Shown here one piece after another: positions 7,311-14,531 of a stretch of 40,023 bases of DNA. The notes below the pieces were generated by a model. It was given only the letters and a program-made list of their open reading frames with translations. It did not search any database and was not told the DNA's origin. The translations under genes were made by a program, and so were the position numbers. The first letter of the stretch is position 1. The number at the start of each line of letters is the position of its first letter. The DNA is from Parcubacteria group bacterium Athens0714_12 (GTDB lineage: Bacteria > Patescibacteriota > Patescibacteriia > UBA2591 > VMGY01): contig VMGY01000010.1 of assembly GCA_007378955.1 (NCBI GenBank), forward strand, positions 1 to 40,023, given 5' to 3'.

Positions 7311-7612
7311 TATGCGGCGTTTTTTGCGAAGCAAAATACGAAATTCGGCGGAGGCGGAACCCCAATAGTAAAACGCTTTGCGTTCACTACGGGGCAAGAA
7401 GCGAGGGTGGGCCCCGAAGGAGAAACTTCGTTTCCCTACGGGGTAAACAAAAATTCTTGCTTTTTGCTTGCCCCGTAGCAAGCCAAAGGTTTTGCTATGG
7501 GGCCCGCCCGAGCGGAAAAGTTTTTGTTCCTGCCGCGCGGAGCGCGGCAATCAGTCGGGATTTTGTTCAAAAAAGGTTCGAGCTTCGTTCAGCAATTGCG
7601 ACCATTTCAGAC
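7311..7612. other. GC-rich cluster of short hairpins upstream of the P-type ATPase
   Basis: This 300-bp stretch has no credible gene. It is a chain of short inverted repeats, mostly with three-base loops: TTTTGC-GAA-GCAAAA, ACGC-TTT-GCGT, GAAAC-TTC-GTTTC, CCGCGC-GGA-GCGCGG, plus a long-range pair CTACGGGGCAAG / CTTGCCCCGTAG. It ends in the 38-bp repeat shared with 1172-1209. The minus-strand 84-aa ORF across it is low-complexity and Arg/Phe-rich. A structured RNA, a hairpin-type repeat accumulation site, or a nucleoid/recombination site are all possible. Confidence 0.6.
7567..7604 (+). repeat. 38-bp direct repeat, right copy
   Basis: Same orientation as 1172-1209 with three differences by eye (TTCGAG for TTCGCA, and CAGCAATT for CAGTAATT). 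It ends 36 bp before the P-type ATPase start. Together the copies bracket the accessory block. Confidence 0.8.
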
Positions 7613-7640
7613 ATTTTGAAATAAATTATTTTTATTAATT

Positions 7641-10301
7641 ATGATTTCTAAAGCGCCGATTTGGCATAATTTAAACGCGAAAGATGTTTTAGAAATTTTG
7701 GAAACTTCGGAAAAAGGATTGACTGAAGAAGAAGTAAAAGAGCGCAGAAAAAGATTTGGATTTAATAAACTGCCGGAAAAAAAGCCGCTTTCCAAAACGG
7801 TTATTTTTTTGTCTCAATTTAAATCGCCTTTAGTGTATATTTTATTAATCGCCGTTATTATTTCTTTTTTATTAAAAGGATATATTGATGCTCTTGTTAT
7901 TTTAGGAGCGGTTTTTTTAAATACGATTGTCGGATTTTTTCAGGAAAATAAAGCGGAAACAGCCATTTCCCAATTAAAAAAAATGGTTACTTATAAAACG
8001 AAAGTGATTAGAGATGGGATAGAGAAAGAAAAAGAAATAAGCGAACTTGTGCCCGGAGATATAATTTTATTAAAAGCCGGCGACAGGGTGCCGGCTGATA
8101 TTAGATTGATAGAAGCGCAGAATTTGCAAGTTAGCGAGGCGGCTTTGACAGGAGAGTCAATTTATTCCGATAAAAAAGTAGAGCCATTGGAAAAAGGCAT
8201 GGCTTTAGCTGACAGGGAAAATATGTGCTATTTAGGCACGGTAGCGGAAAAAGGGATAGGAAAAGGAGTGGCAGTGGCGATTGCTGAAAGAACGGAATTA
8301 GGGAAAATCGCTTCTTTAATTAAAGAAACAAAAGAAGAAAAAACGCCTTTGCAAAATCAAATTGCTCATTTCGCTCGTATTTTAGCGGGTGTTATTGTTT
8401 TAGTCAGCGCTTTAATTTTAATTTTAGGCATTTGGCAGGGCAGAGATTTTATAGAAATGTTCACGATTAGCGTGGCGGTGGCGGTGGCCGCTATCCCAGA
8501 AGGTTTATTAGTTAGCATCACGGTTATTTTAGCCATTGGCATGCAGAAAATTTTAAAGGAAAAAGCTTTAGTGAGAAAATTAATCGCTACGGAAACATTG
8601 GGCTCAATCACTGTTATTTGTTCTGACAAGACTGGCACCTTGACACAAGGCAAAATGGAAGTCGCGCATATTTTAAGCGATTTAGAAGATAAAAGTTTAT
8701 TGTTAAAAATTGGCTCGCTTTGCAATGACGCCATCATTGAAAATCCAGAAGACGAATTAGAAGAATGGAAAATAATAGGCGATCCTCTGGAAAGAGCTTT
8801 GCTGATAGCCGCCAGCCAAGCTGATTTAAGCAAGGCGGAATTAGACAAAGAGCATCCTCGGATAGAAGAAATTCCATTTGACGCCGAAAAAAAATTTATG
8901 GCTACTTTAAATGAAGTAAAAAGCACTAAAAAGAAAGATTTTTTAGTTTGTGTCAAGGGCGCGCCGGAAATTATTTTAGAGATGTCTTCTTATCATTTGA
9001 ACAAGGAGGGCGAAAAACGAAAATTAGACAAGAAAAAAATACAGGAAATTAAATCTAATTATGAAAATTTAGCCGGCAAAGGATTAAGGATAATCGCTCT
9101 AGCTTATAAAAAAACTTCAGTGCCTTCTTTTGATTTTTCTTCCGTTCGCGAAGAAGATTTGAAAAAAAATAAGCAACTCACAGATTTAATTTTTTTGGGT
9201 TTTGCCGCTTTGAAAGACCCTTTGCGGTCAGAGAGCAAAGAAACTATAAAAATTTGCCATCAAGCCGGAATTAGAGTTGTAATTGTTACCGGCGACCATA
9301 AATTAACTACTCAAACTATTGCTAATGAAATTGGTTTGCCGGCTGAAAAAGAAGATATTATTCAGGGCGAAGACTTGGATAAATTGAGCGATCAAGAATT
9401 GGAAAAAGTGATTAAAAGAGTAAATATTTATACACGGGTGGAACCGAGGCATAAAATCAGAATTGTAGACGCCTTGCAGGCCAGAAATGAAGTGGTAGCT
9501 ATGACTGGCGACGGAGTTAATGACGCGCCGGCTCTGAAAAGTTCGGATATTGGCGTGGCCTTAGGTTCGGGCACGGATATTGCCAAGGAAACTTCGGATA
9601 TAATAATTCTCGATGATAATTTTAGCACTATCGTTAAGGCGATTAGGCAGGGAAGAATAATTTTTTCTAATATCAGAAAAGTGATTTTATATCTTATGTC
9701 GGGCTCTTTTACGGAAATTATTTTGATTTCCGCCAGTTTATTTTTAGGATTGCCTCTGCCTATTTTGGCGGCTCAAATTTTATGGATTAATTTAGTTGAA
9801 GACACTTTTCCCGCGCTATCTTTAGCCTTTGAACCAGCGGAAGAAGGTTTAATGCGGCAAAAACCAAGGAGAAGAAACGAGCCGATTTTGAATTTGGAAA
9901 TAAAAGTTTTAATTTTTATTATTAGCATAATTACTGTTTTAATTACTTTCAGTTTATTCTGGTGGTTTATCAAAAATTTATCAGATTTAAAATACGCAAG
10001 AACAGTAATTTTCGTTGCCATTGGCATCATTTCTCTGTTTTATACGCTTTCCTGCCGCAGCTTAAAAAAGCCATTTTGGCAAATTAATTTTTTCTCTAAT
10101 AAATACTTGATTTATTCTTTGATTTTTGGCATTTTAATGATAGTTTCAGCGGTGTATTTGCCGGCTTTGCAATTTATTTTGCGCACTGTTGCCTTGGATA
10201 TGAAAACTTGGGGAATAATTATCGCTTTAACTTTGATTAATATTTTATTAATAGAAATTACCAAATGGTTTTTTATTGCCAAGGATAAAAAGAGAACTTG
10301 A
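7641..10301 (+). CDS. P-type cation ATPase, calcium-transporter-like (886 aa)
   Basis: An integral membrane pump that couples ATP hydrolysis to cation export. Order of landmarks: N-terminal cation ATPase domain (residues 5-75), TM1-2, actuator domain with ALTGES near 170, TM3-4 containing VAVAAIPEGLL near 285 (the PEGL motif of the SERCA/PMR1-type P2A group), the phosphorylated Asp in CSDKTGTLT near 328, the nucleotide-binding domain with KGAPE, hinge MTGDGVNDAPALK near 620, and six C-terminal membrane helices including QILWINLVEDTFPALSLAFEP. Length is normal. Ca2+ or Mn2+ is the likely cargo, judged from PEGL, but a Na+/K+ or proton pump of the same subfamily cannot be excluded. It starts directly after the hairpin cluster and is followed by the sulfur operon 100 bp on. 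Confidence 0.93.
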   Translation: MISKAPIWHNLNAKDVLEILETSEKGLTEEEVKERRKRFGFNKLPEKKPLSKTVIFLSQFKSPLVYILLIAVIISFLLKGYIDALVILGAVFLNTIVGFFQENKAETAISQLKKMVTYKTKVIRDGIEKEKEISELVPGDIILLKAGDRVPADIRLIEAQNLQVSEAALTGESIYSDKKVEPLEKGMALADRENMCYLGTVAEKGIGKGVAVAIAERTELGKIASLIKETKEEKTPLQNQIAHFARILAGVIVLVSALILILGIWQGRDFIEMFTISVAVAVAAIPEGLLVSITVILAIGMQKILKEKALVRKLIATETLGSITVICSDKTGTLTQGKMEVAHILSDLEDKSLLLKIGSLCNDAIIENPEDELEEWKIIGDPLERALLIAASQADLSKAELDKEHPRIEEIPFDAEKKFMATLNEVKSTKKKDFLVCVKGAPEIILEMSSYHLNKEGEKRKLDKKKIQEIKSNYENLAGKGLRIIALAYKKTSVPSFDFSSVREEDLKKNKQLTDLIFLGFAALKDPLRSESKETIKICHQAGIRVVIVTGDHKLTTQTIANEIGLPAEKEDIIQGEDLDKLSDQELEKVIKRVNIYTRVEPRHKIRIVDALQARNEVVAMTGDGVNDAPALKSSDIGVALGSGTDIAKETSDIIILDDNFSTIVKAIRQGRIIFSNIRKVILYLMSGSFTEIILISASLFLGLPLPILAAQILWINLVEDTFPALSLAFEPAEEGLMRQKPRRRNEPILNLEIKVLIFIISIITVLITFSLFWWFIKNLSDLKYARTVIFVAIGIISLFYTLSCRSLKKPFWQINFFSNKYLIYSLIFGILMIVSAVYLPALQFILRTVALDMKTWGIIIALTLINILLIEITKWFFIAKDKKRT

Positions 10302-10402
10302 AATTTAAAGATTATTTCAATAAAATTTTTTAGAAATATTCGGCAAAAAAATTTTGCGTAAAAATGCAAAATGTTTTAAGCTCAAATTTAATCAATAAAA
10401 AT

Positions 10403-11570
10403 ATGATAAAAAAGATTAAAAGAATTTATTTGGATTACGCCGCGACTACGCCGGTTGATCCGAAAGCAATAAAGGCGATGCTTCCTTATTTTACAGAAAA
10501 ATTCGGCAATTCGGCTTCTTTGCATAGTTTTGGCCAAGAGGCGAAATTAGCTTTGGAAAATAGCAGAAAAATTATCGCGGAAACTTTGGGAGCAAAAGCG
10601 GAAGAAATAATTTTTACCGGTTCAGCCACGGAAAGCAATAATTTAGCGATTAAAGGACTTGCTTTCGCCAATAAAGCAAAAGGCAAGCATATTATTATTT
10701 CCGCGATTGAGCATGATTGCGTTCTAAATAGCGCTAATTGGCTTGAAAAGCAAGGGTTTAGAATAACAAAACTACCTGTTGATAAATATGGCTTGGTTAA
10801 CCCGAGTGAAGTTGAAAAAGTCATTAAAGATGATACGATTTTAGTTTCCGTGATGCACGCCAATAATGAAATCGGCGCCATTGAACCGATTGAAGAAATT
10901 GGAAAAATTTGTCGGGAAAGAGGGGTTTATTTTCATACTGACGCGGCGCAAAGTTTTGGAAAAATAATTATTGATGTTGGTAAAATGAAAATTGATTTAC
11001 TGACCGGTTCTTCCCATAAAATGTACGGGCCCAAAGGAGCGGCTTTCTTATATATCAGAGAAGGGATTAAAATCGCGCCTATTTTTCATGGCGGCGGGCA
11101 TGAATTCGGTTTAAGGCCTTCTACGGTAAATATTCCCGCGATTGTCGGCTTCGCGAAGGCGGTGGAAATTTGTCAAAATGAAATGAAAAAAGAATCAGCG
11201 AGATTAACAAAATTAAGAGACAAATTAATTAAAAATATTTTAAAAAAAATTCCCGACGCGCGCTTGAATGGCCATCCTAAAAAAAGACTGCCGAATAACA
11301 TTAATTTTTCTTTTTCTTTTATTGAAGGAGAGTCAATTGTAATAGAGTTAGATTTTTATGGCATTGCCGCTTCCACGGGTTCAGCCTGCTCTTCTCCTAG
11401 AGCCGAGCCATGTTCTTTTAGCCTGCGGCTTAAAGCATCAGGAAGCGCACGGTTCTTTAAGGTTGAGTTTGGGCAGATGGACGACGGAAAAAGAGATAAA
11501 TTATCTTATGAAAATTTTACCGGGAATAATAAAAAAATTAAGGAAAATTTCGCCTTTTAATAAAAATTAA
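10403..11570 (+). pseudogene. Cysteine desulfurase (NifS/IscS-like), frameshifted in this sequence just after the active-site Cys
   Basis: PLP-dependent enzyme that removes sulfur from cysteine for Fe-S clusters and tRNA thiolation. I choose ATG 10403 (RIYLDYAATTPVDP) over the track's 10364, because the family begins with YLDNAATTP. GSATESNN, HDCVL, HTDAAQSFGKI and the PLP-Lys in TGSSHKMYGPKG are all present, as is the catalytic Cys loop ASTGSACSS. Immediately after it the reading frame becomes non-homologous, while the expected continuation LEPSHVLLACGLKHQEAHGSLRLSLGRWTTE is in the +1 frame (track ORF 11358-11570). Conserved family spacing suggests about five bases are missing near 11396. 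This may be a real mutation, a sequencing or assembly error, or recoding. The adjacent iscU and mnmA depend on this activity, so a truly dead gene would be surprising. Confidence 0.85.
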
Positions 11571-11575
11571 ATATT

Positions 11576-12076
11576 ATGTATACAAAAAAAGTTTTAAATC
11601 ATTTTAAAAAACCTCATAATTACGGAAAAATAAAAAATCCGGACGGCTTAGGAAAAGCGGGAAACATAATTTGCGGCGATACGATGTGGCTTTATATTAA
11701 AGTTGGCAAAGATAAAAAAGGCAGAGAAATAATCAAGGATATAAAATTTGAGACATTTGGCTGCGTGGCCGCTATTTCCACGAGTAGTGTTATTACTGAT
11801 TTAGCCAAAGGAAAAACATTGGCAGACGCGGCGGGAATCAATAAAGGCGAAGTCGTAAAATCTTTAGGAGGATTGCCGCCGGTAAAACTGCATTGTTCGG
11901 TTTTGGCGGTTGACGCCCTTTCCGAGGCAATTTATGATTATTTGTCTAAAAATAAAAAAGCAATTTCAGAGGAGCTTCAAAAAAAGCATCAAAGAATAGA
12001 GCAGGAGGAAAAAATAATAAGAGAAAAATATAAGGATTGGATCGGGGCCGAAGAAAAAATGCATCAAAATGATTAA
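11576..12076 (+). CDS. iscU: IscU/NifU-like Fe-S cluster scaffold protein (166 aa)
   Basis: Scaffold on which [2Fe-2S]/[4Fe-4S] clusters are built from desulfurase-derived sulfur. The three conserved cluster-binding cysteines are visible: NIICGDTMWLYI (family GNPVCGD), FETFGCVAAISTSS (family FGCGAAIASSS) and KLHCSVLAVDALSEAI. The C-terminal ~35 residues (SEELQKKHQRIEQEEKIIREKYK) are a charged coiled-coil-like tail beyond the usual ~125-aa core. It lies six bases after the desulfurase and overlaps the putative mnmA start by eight bases, so the three genes form one operon joining sulfur mobilisation to Fe-S assembly and 2-thiouridine synthesis. Confidence 0.93.
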   Translation: MYTKKVLNHFKKPHNYGKIKNPDGLGKAGNIICGDTMWLYIKVGKDKKGREIIKDIKFETFGCVAAISTSSVITDLAKGKTLADAAGINKGEVVKSLGGLPPVKLHCSVLAVDALSEAIYDYLSKNKKAISEELQKKHQRIEQEEKIIREKYKDWIGAEEKMHQND

Positions 12077-13238
12077 AAAAGCGGAAATTTTAAAAAGTAA
12101 TCCCCCCGCCAATTTTTTTCGAAAAAAAGTGGTGGGGGGTAAAAAAATCATTGTCGGGATGTCCGGAGGATTGGATTCTTCCATCTCTTTGTTATTGCTT
12201 AAAAAACAGGGTTGGCAGCCAATCGGAGTTTCTTTAAAATTGCCTGTTTGGAAAGATAAAAAAAATCTTTCGCGGGAAAATGCTTGTTGCAAGAAAGAAG
12301 CCGTTGATATTGCCAAAAGCATATGTAAAAAATTAAATGTTCCTTTTTATATTTTAGACGCCGAAAAAGATTTTAAAAAAGAAGTGGTGGATTATTTCAT
12401 TTCAGAAGTAAAAAATAACAGAACCCCTAATCCTTGCGTTATCTGCAACCGCCATCTTAAATTCAAAAAACTTTTTGAATTCGCTAAAAAAATGAAAGCG
12501 AATTTTGTGGCAACTGGCCATTATGCGAAGCTAAGATTTAATCCCAAGACAAAAAAATATGAGCTTTTAATGGCGAAAGATAAACATAAAGACCAAACAT
12601 ATTATTTAAGTTTTTTGCCGCAAAAATGGCTGAAAAAAATTATTTTCCCTTTAAGCGATTACTTAAAAGACGAAGTTTATCAGCTGGCGAAAAAAGAGGG
12701 CTTTGATTTTTTTTTCGCAAGAAAACAAAGCCAGGATTTTTGTTTCGCGGCCGGTGAATCTTTAGCTTGTTTTTTGCAAGAAGAAATCGGCAAAAAATCA
12801 GGCCTGATTACAGATGCAAAAGGGAAAAAATTAGGAATTCATAATGGTTTGCATTTTTATACGATTGGCCAGAGAAAAGGATTAAAACTGCCGGATGGCC
12901 CGTATTTTGTAAAGGGCTTTGATATTTCTAAAAATATTTTAATCGTTACTAAAAATCAAAAAGAAATTATTCAAAAAGAAATCATTCTTTCTCCTTTTCA
13001 TTTTATTTCAGGCGAATTGCCCAAAAAGAAAATTGAGCTAATGGCAAAAGTTCGTTATCAGCAGTCTTTAAACAAGGCAGCTATTTTTCCGCCAAAGAAA
13101 GGCAAATTAAAAATTATTTTTAAAAAAGCGCAAAGAGCGGTAACGCCCGGGCAGTTCTGTATTTTTTACTTGCCCTCCAAAGCTTCAGCGAAGGAGGGTA
13201 AAGGCAAAGTTTGTTTGGGCGGGGGAGTGATTAATTAG
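12069..13238 (+). CDS. mnmA: tRNA-specific 2-thiouridylase MnmA
   Basis: Thiolates U34 of Lys/Glu/Gln tRNAs using ATP and relayed sulfur. The PP-loop IIVGMSGGLDSS binds ATP; the catalytic Cys pair appears in NPCVICNRHLKF and SQDFCFAAGE; GHYAKL and YTIGQRKGL are family signatures; the beta-barrel end has AVTPGQFCIFY...VCLGGGVI. Two stretches look inserted. The N-terminal ~24 residues before KKIIVGMSGG are encoded by a 38-bp palindrome, and the true start may instead be GTG 12129 or 12132. Near the C-terminus, LPSKASAKEGKG lies between FY and KVCLGGG, where relatives have only a few residues, and is encoded by a hairpin (13170-13207). ATG 12069 overlaps iscU by eight bases, supporting coupled translation if used. 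Confidence 0.92.
   Translation: MIKKAEILKSNPPANFFRKKVVGGKKIIVGMSGGLDSSISLLLLKKQGWQPIGVSLKLPVWKDKKNLSRENACCKKEAVDIAKSICKKLNVPFYILDAEKDFKKEVVDYFISEVKNNRTPNPCVICNRHLKFKKLFEFAKKMKANFVATGHYAKLRFNPKTKKYELLMAKDKHKDQTYYLSFLPQKWLKKIIFPLSDYLKDEVYQLAKKEGFDFFFARKQSQDFCFAAGESLACFLQEEIGKKSGLITDAKGKKLGIHNGLHFYTIGQRKGLKLPDGPYFVKGFDISKNILIVTKNQKEIIQKEIILSPFHFISGELPKKKIELMAKVRYQQSLNKAAIFPPKKGKLKIIFKKAQRAVTPGQFCIFYLPSKASAKEGKGKVCLGGGVIN
12102..12139. repeat. 38-bp near-perfect palindrome at the mnmA 5' end
   Basis: CCCCCCGCCAATTTTTTTC is followed at once by its near reverse complement GAAAAAAAGTGGTGGGGGG: a 19-bp dyad with one G-T pair and one A-G mismatch and no loop. It lies between iscU and the PP-loop of mnmA, and either encodes an N-terminal extension or is an intercistronic hairpin before a GTG start. 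Confidence 0.85.
13170..13207. repeat. Palindromic insert inside the 3' end of mnmA
   Basis: CCCTCC (13173) pairs with GGAGGG (13193) around an AAGCTTCAGCGAA centre, with outer TTGCC/GGCAA also able to pair. The segment keeps the reading frame and encodes residues not found in typical MnmA between FY and the final LGGG. Confidence 0.65.
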
Positions 13239-13351
13239 ATTTGATTTGAATTACGATATTTAATTTTATAAAAAAAATTATTCGAGTGGATAGAGGCAAT
13301 TGCTTCAACCTGTCTATCAGGCAAATAATTGGATTTGTTTTGTTTATTTGT

Positions 13352-13357
13352 TATAAT
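13352..13357 (+). promoter_or_regulatory. Extended -10 promoter (TGtTATAAT) of the truncated aspS
   Basis: TATAAT preceded by TGT forms an extended -10. The ATG at 13365, the most likely aspS start, begins seven bases after it, so the message would be nearly leaderless. The promoter still looks intact although the gene behind it is truncated. Confidence 0.5.
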
Positions 13358-13364
13358 GCTTTAT

Positions 13365-13643
13365 ATGTGTAATATTTATAAAACTCATAATTGTTTGGAT
13401 TTAAACAAAAATTTAATCGGCCAGAAAGTAAAATTAGCTGGCTGGGTCCATACAAGAAGAGACCATGGTAAGTTGATTTTTATTGATTTGCGAGACCGGT
13501 CTGGTTTTATGCAGATGATTTTTCTCCCTAAAAAAGAGAGTTATGAAATGGCGCAGAAATTGCGGCCAGAATGGGTGATTAGCATAGAAGGCATTGTCAA
13601 TCAAAGACCTAAAGGAATGGAAAATTTTAATTTGCCTTTTAAA
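13365..13643 (+). pseudogene. aspS: Bacterial-type aspartyl-tRNA synthetase, 5' remnant truncated at the Y1 transposon
   Basis: The first ~93 codons encode the N-terminal OB-fold of a bacterial AspRS: GQKVKLAGWVHTRRDHGKLIFIDLRD is the typical anticodon-binding start, followed by MIFLP...LRPEWVISIEGIV and RPKGMENFNLPF. At 13644 the homology stops exactly where the transposon end motif AGTGCCAGGCACC begins; the ORF then runs 15 codons into the element and ends at 13688. A full AspRS of this type is about 590 aa, and no trace of its catalytic domain follows the element. The start is ATG 13365 rather than the track's 13329, because the -10 box lies at 13352. The complete archaeal-type AspRS facing it at 14532-15815 presumably replaced it. 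Confidence 0.88.
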
Positions 13644-13743
13644 AGTGCCAGGCACCAAAAAGAGAACGCTGGGAACCTTTATAGATAAAGGGCTAAGTAA
13701 GAGTTTTTAAAATTTACCACGATTTTGAATAATTATATTAATT

Positions 13744-14343
13744 ATGCCGAGACAACCTCGTCAATTTATTACTTCTCAAAATACTCTTTATCATATTGTT
13801 TGCCGCGGTAATAATAGAAGAAGAATTTTTAGAAGATCGAGAGATTATAAAAAGTTTTTAACGATTATTATAGAAACAAAGAAAAAATTTCCTTTTTATT
13901 TTTATTCCTATAGTTTTTTACCAAATCATTTTCATCTAGAAATTGAAACTCAAGAAATTACCATCTCAAAAATTATGCATCAGATAAATTTTTCTTATGT
14001 GAAATATTTTCACCGTCAGTATCAGACCGTAGGTCACCTTTTCCAAGATAGATTTTATAGTAGCGTGATTGATAAGGAATCGTATTTTTGGGAAGTGGGG
14101 AGATATATTGATCTTAACGCTGTAAGAGCGGGGTTAACTAAAGGGACGGAGGATTACAAATGGAGCAGTTATTCGGTTTATTGTCAAAAAGATTATGATG
14201 GAGATTTAATAGACCGCAAAAGATTTTTGAAATTTGTAGATGAGGATTTAGAAAAAGTAAGGATTGATTATCTAAAATTTGTGGAAGAAGGATTAAAAAA
14301 AGAGGAAAAGCCTTCTTTCCCTCTCAATGATAAAATGTTTTAA
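13744..14343 (+). CDS. REP-associated tyrosine (Y1, HUH) transposase, RAYT-like (199 aa)
   Basis: Single-strand DNA transposase of the IS200/IS605-like Y1 superfamily (TnpA_REP/RAYT group). It begins with MPRQPRQF, typical of this group, then YHIVCRGNNRRRIF, the metal-binding HUH motif in LPNHFHLEIE near residue 60, the likely nucleophile Tyr in INFSYVKYFHRQY near 80-90, and the conserved block GHLFQDRF...YIDLNAVRAGL...YKWSSY. Length is normal and no frame break is visible, so it may be active. It is flanked by GTGCCTGGCAC palindromes in opposite orientations on either side. A ~55-bp spacer separates the left motif from the ATG. Confidence 0.92.
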   Translation: MPRQPRQFITSQNTLYHIVCRGNNRRRIFRRSRDYKKFLTIIIETKKKFPFYFYSYSFLPNHFHLEIETQEITISKIMHQINFSYVKYFHRQYQTVGHLFQDRFYSSVIDKESYFWEVGRYIDLNAVRAGLTKGTEDYKWSSYSVYCQKDYDGDLIDRKRFLKFVDEDLEKVRIDYLKFVEEGLKKEEKPSFPLNDKMF

Positions 14344-14424
14344 GATGACTGTTTAATTAGATTAATTTTGGTCAAAATCGTGGTAAATTTAAAAAATCGT
14401 CTTTCTCGCCTTTATTTGCAATGC

Positions 14425-14504
14425 TTATTAGCCACCTCTTTTCGGTGCCTGGCACTGGTTTACTGGTTATTAGCCACCTCTTTTCGGTGCCTGGCACTGG
14501 TTTA
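14425..14504 (+). repeat. Two tandem direct copies of the 38-bp transposon end
   Basis: The unit starts TTATTAGCCACCTCTTTTCG and ends GTGCCTGGCACTGGTTTA; copies at 14425-14462 and 14467-14504 are identical by eye. Each contains the palindrome GGTGCCTGGCACT. A related inverted copy lies at 13644-13664. Confidence 0.9.
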
Positions 14505-14531
14505 ACTGGTTTAAATTTTCCAATTTAGTTT

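Larger units (their letters stand above)
13644..14504. mobile_element. Y1/RAYT-type transposon with palindromic end motifs
   Basis: The left end carries AGTGCCAGGCACC followed by AAAAAGAG. The right end carries the inverted counterpart (CTCTTTTCGGTGCCTGGCACT) twice, as two direct 38-bp copies with a 42-bp period. Between them is a single HUH-type transposase gene. The end palindrome GTGCCTGGCAC is the kind of hairpin recognised by single-strand Y1 transposases. The element forms the breakpoint of the aspS remnant. Exact boundaries are inferred from the motifs. Confidence 0.8.

Noticed and set aside
7296-7550. 84-aa minus-strand ORF across the second hairpin cluster
   Set aside because: Arg/Phe-rich translation of palindromic DNA with no recognisable domain.
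1172-7604. Integrated element with att sites and integrase
   Set aside because: The direct repeats could be att-like, but no integrase, recombinase or tRNA target is found in the block.
8366-8956. 196-aa minus-strand ORF
   Set aside because: Shadow of the P-type ATPase; Ser/Ile-rich antisense translation.
11358-11570. Separate 70-aa gene
   Set aside because: It is the C-terminal part of the cysteine desulfurase in the +1 frame, not an independent gene.
13365-13688. Functional stand-alone OB-fold tRNA-binding protein from the aspS 5' end
   Set aside because: The ORF ends in non-homologous residues read from the transposon, so a truncation is the simpler reading; function cannot be fully excluded.
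14425-14504. CRISPR array
   Set aside because: Only two repeat copies with a 4-bp spacer, and the repeat is the transposon end palindrome; no cas genes.
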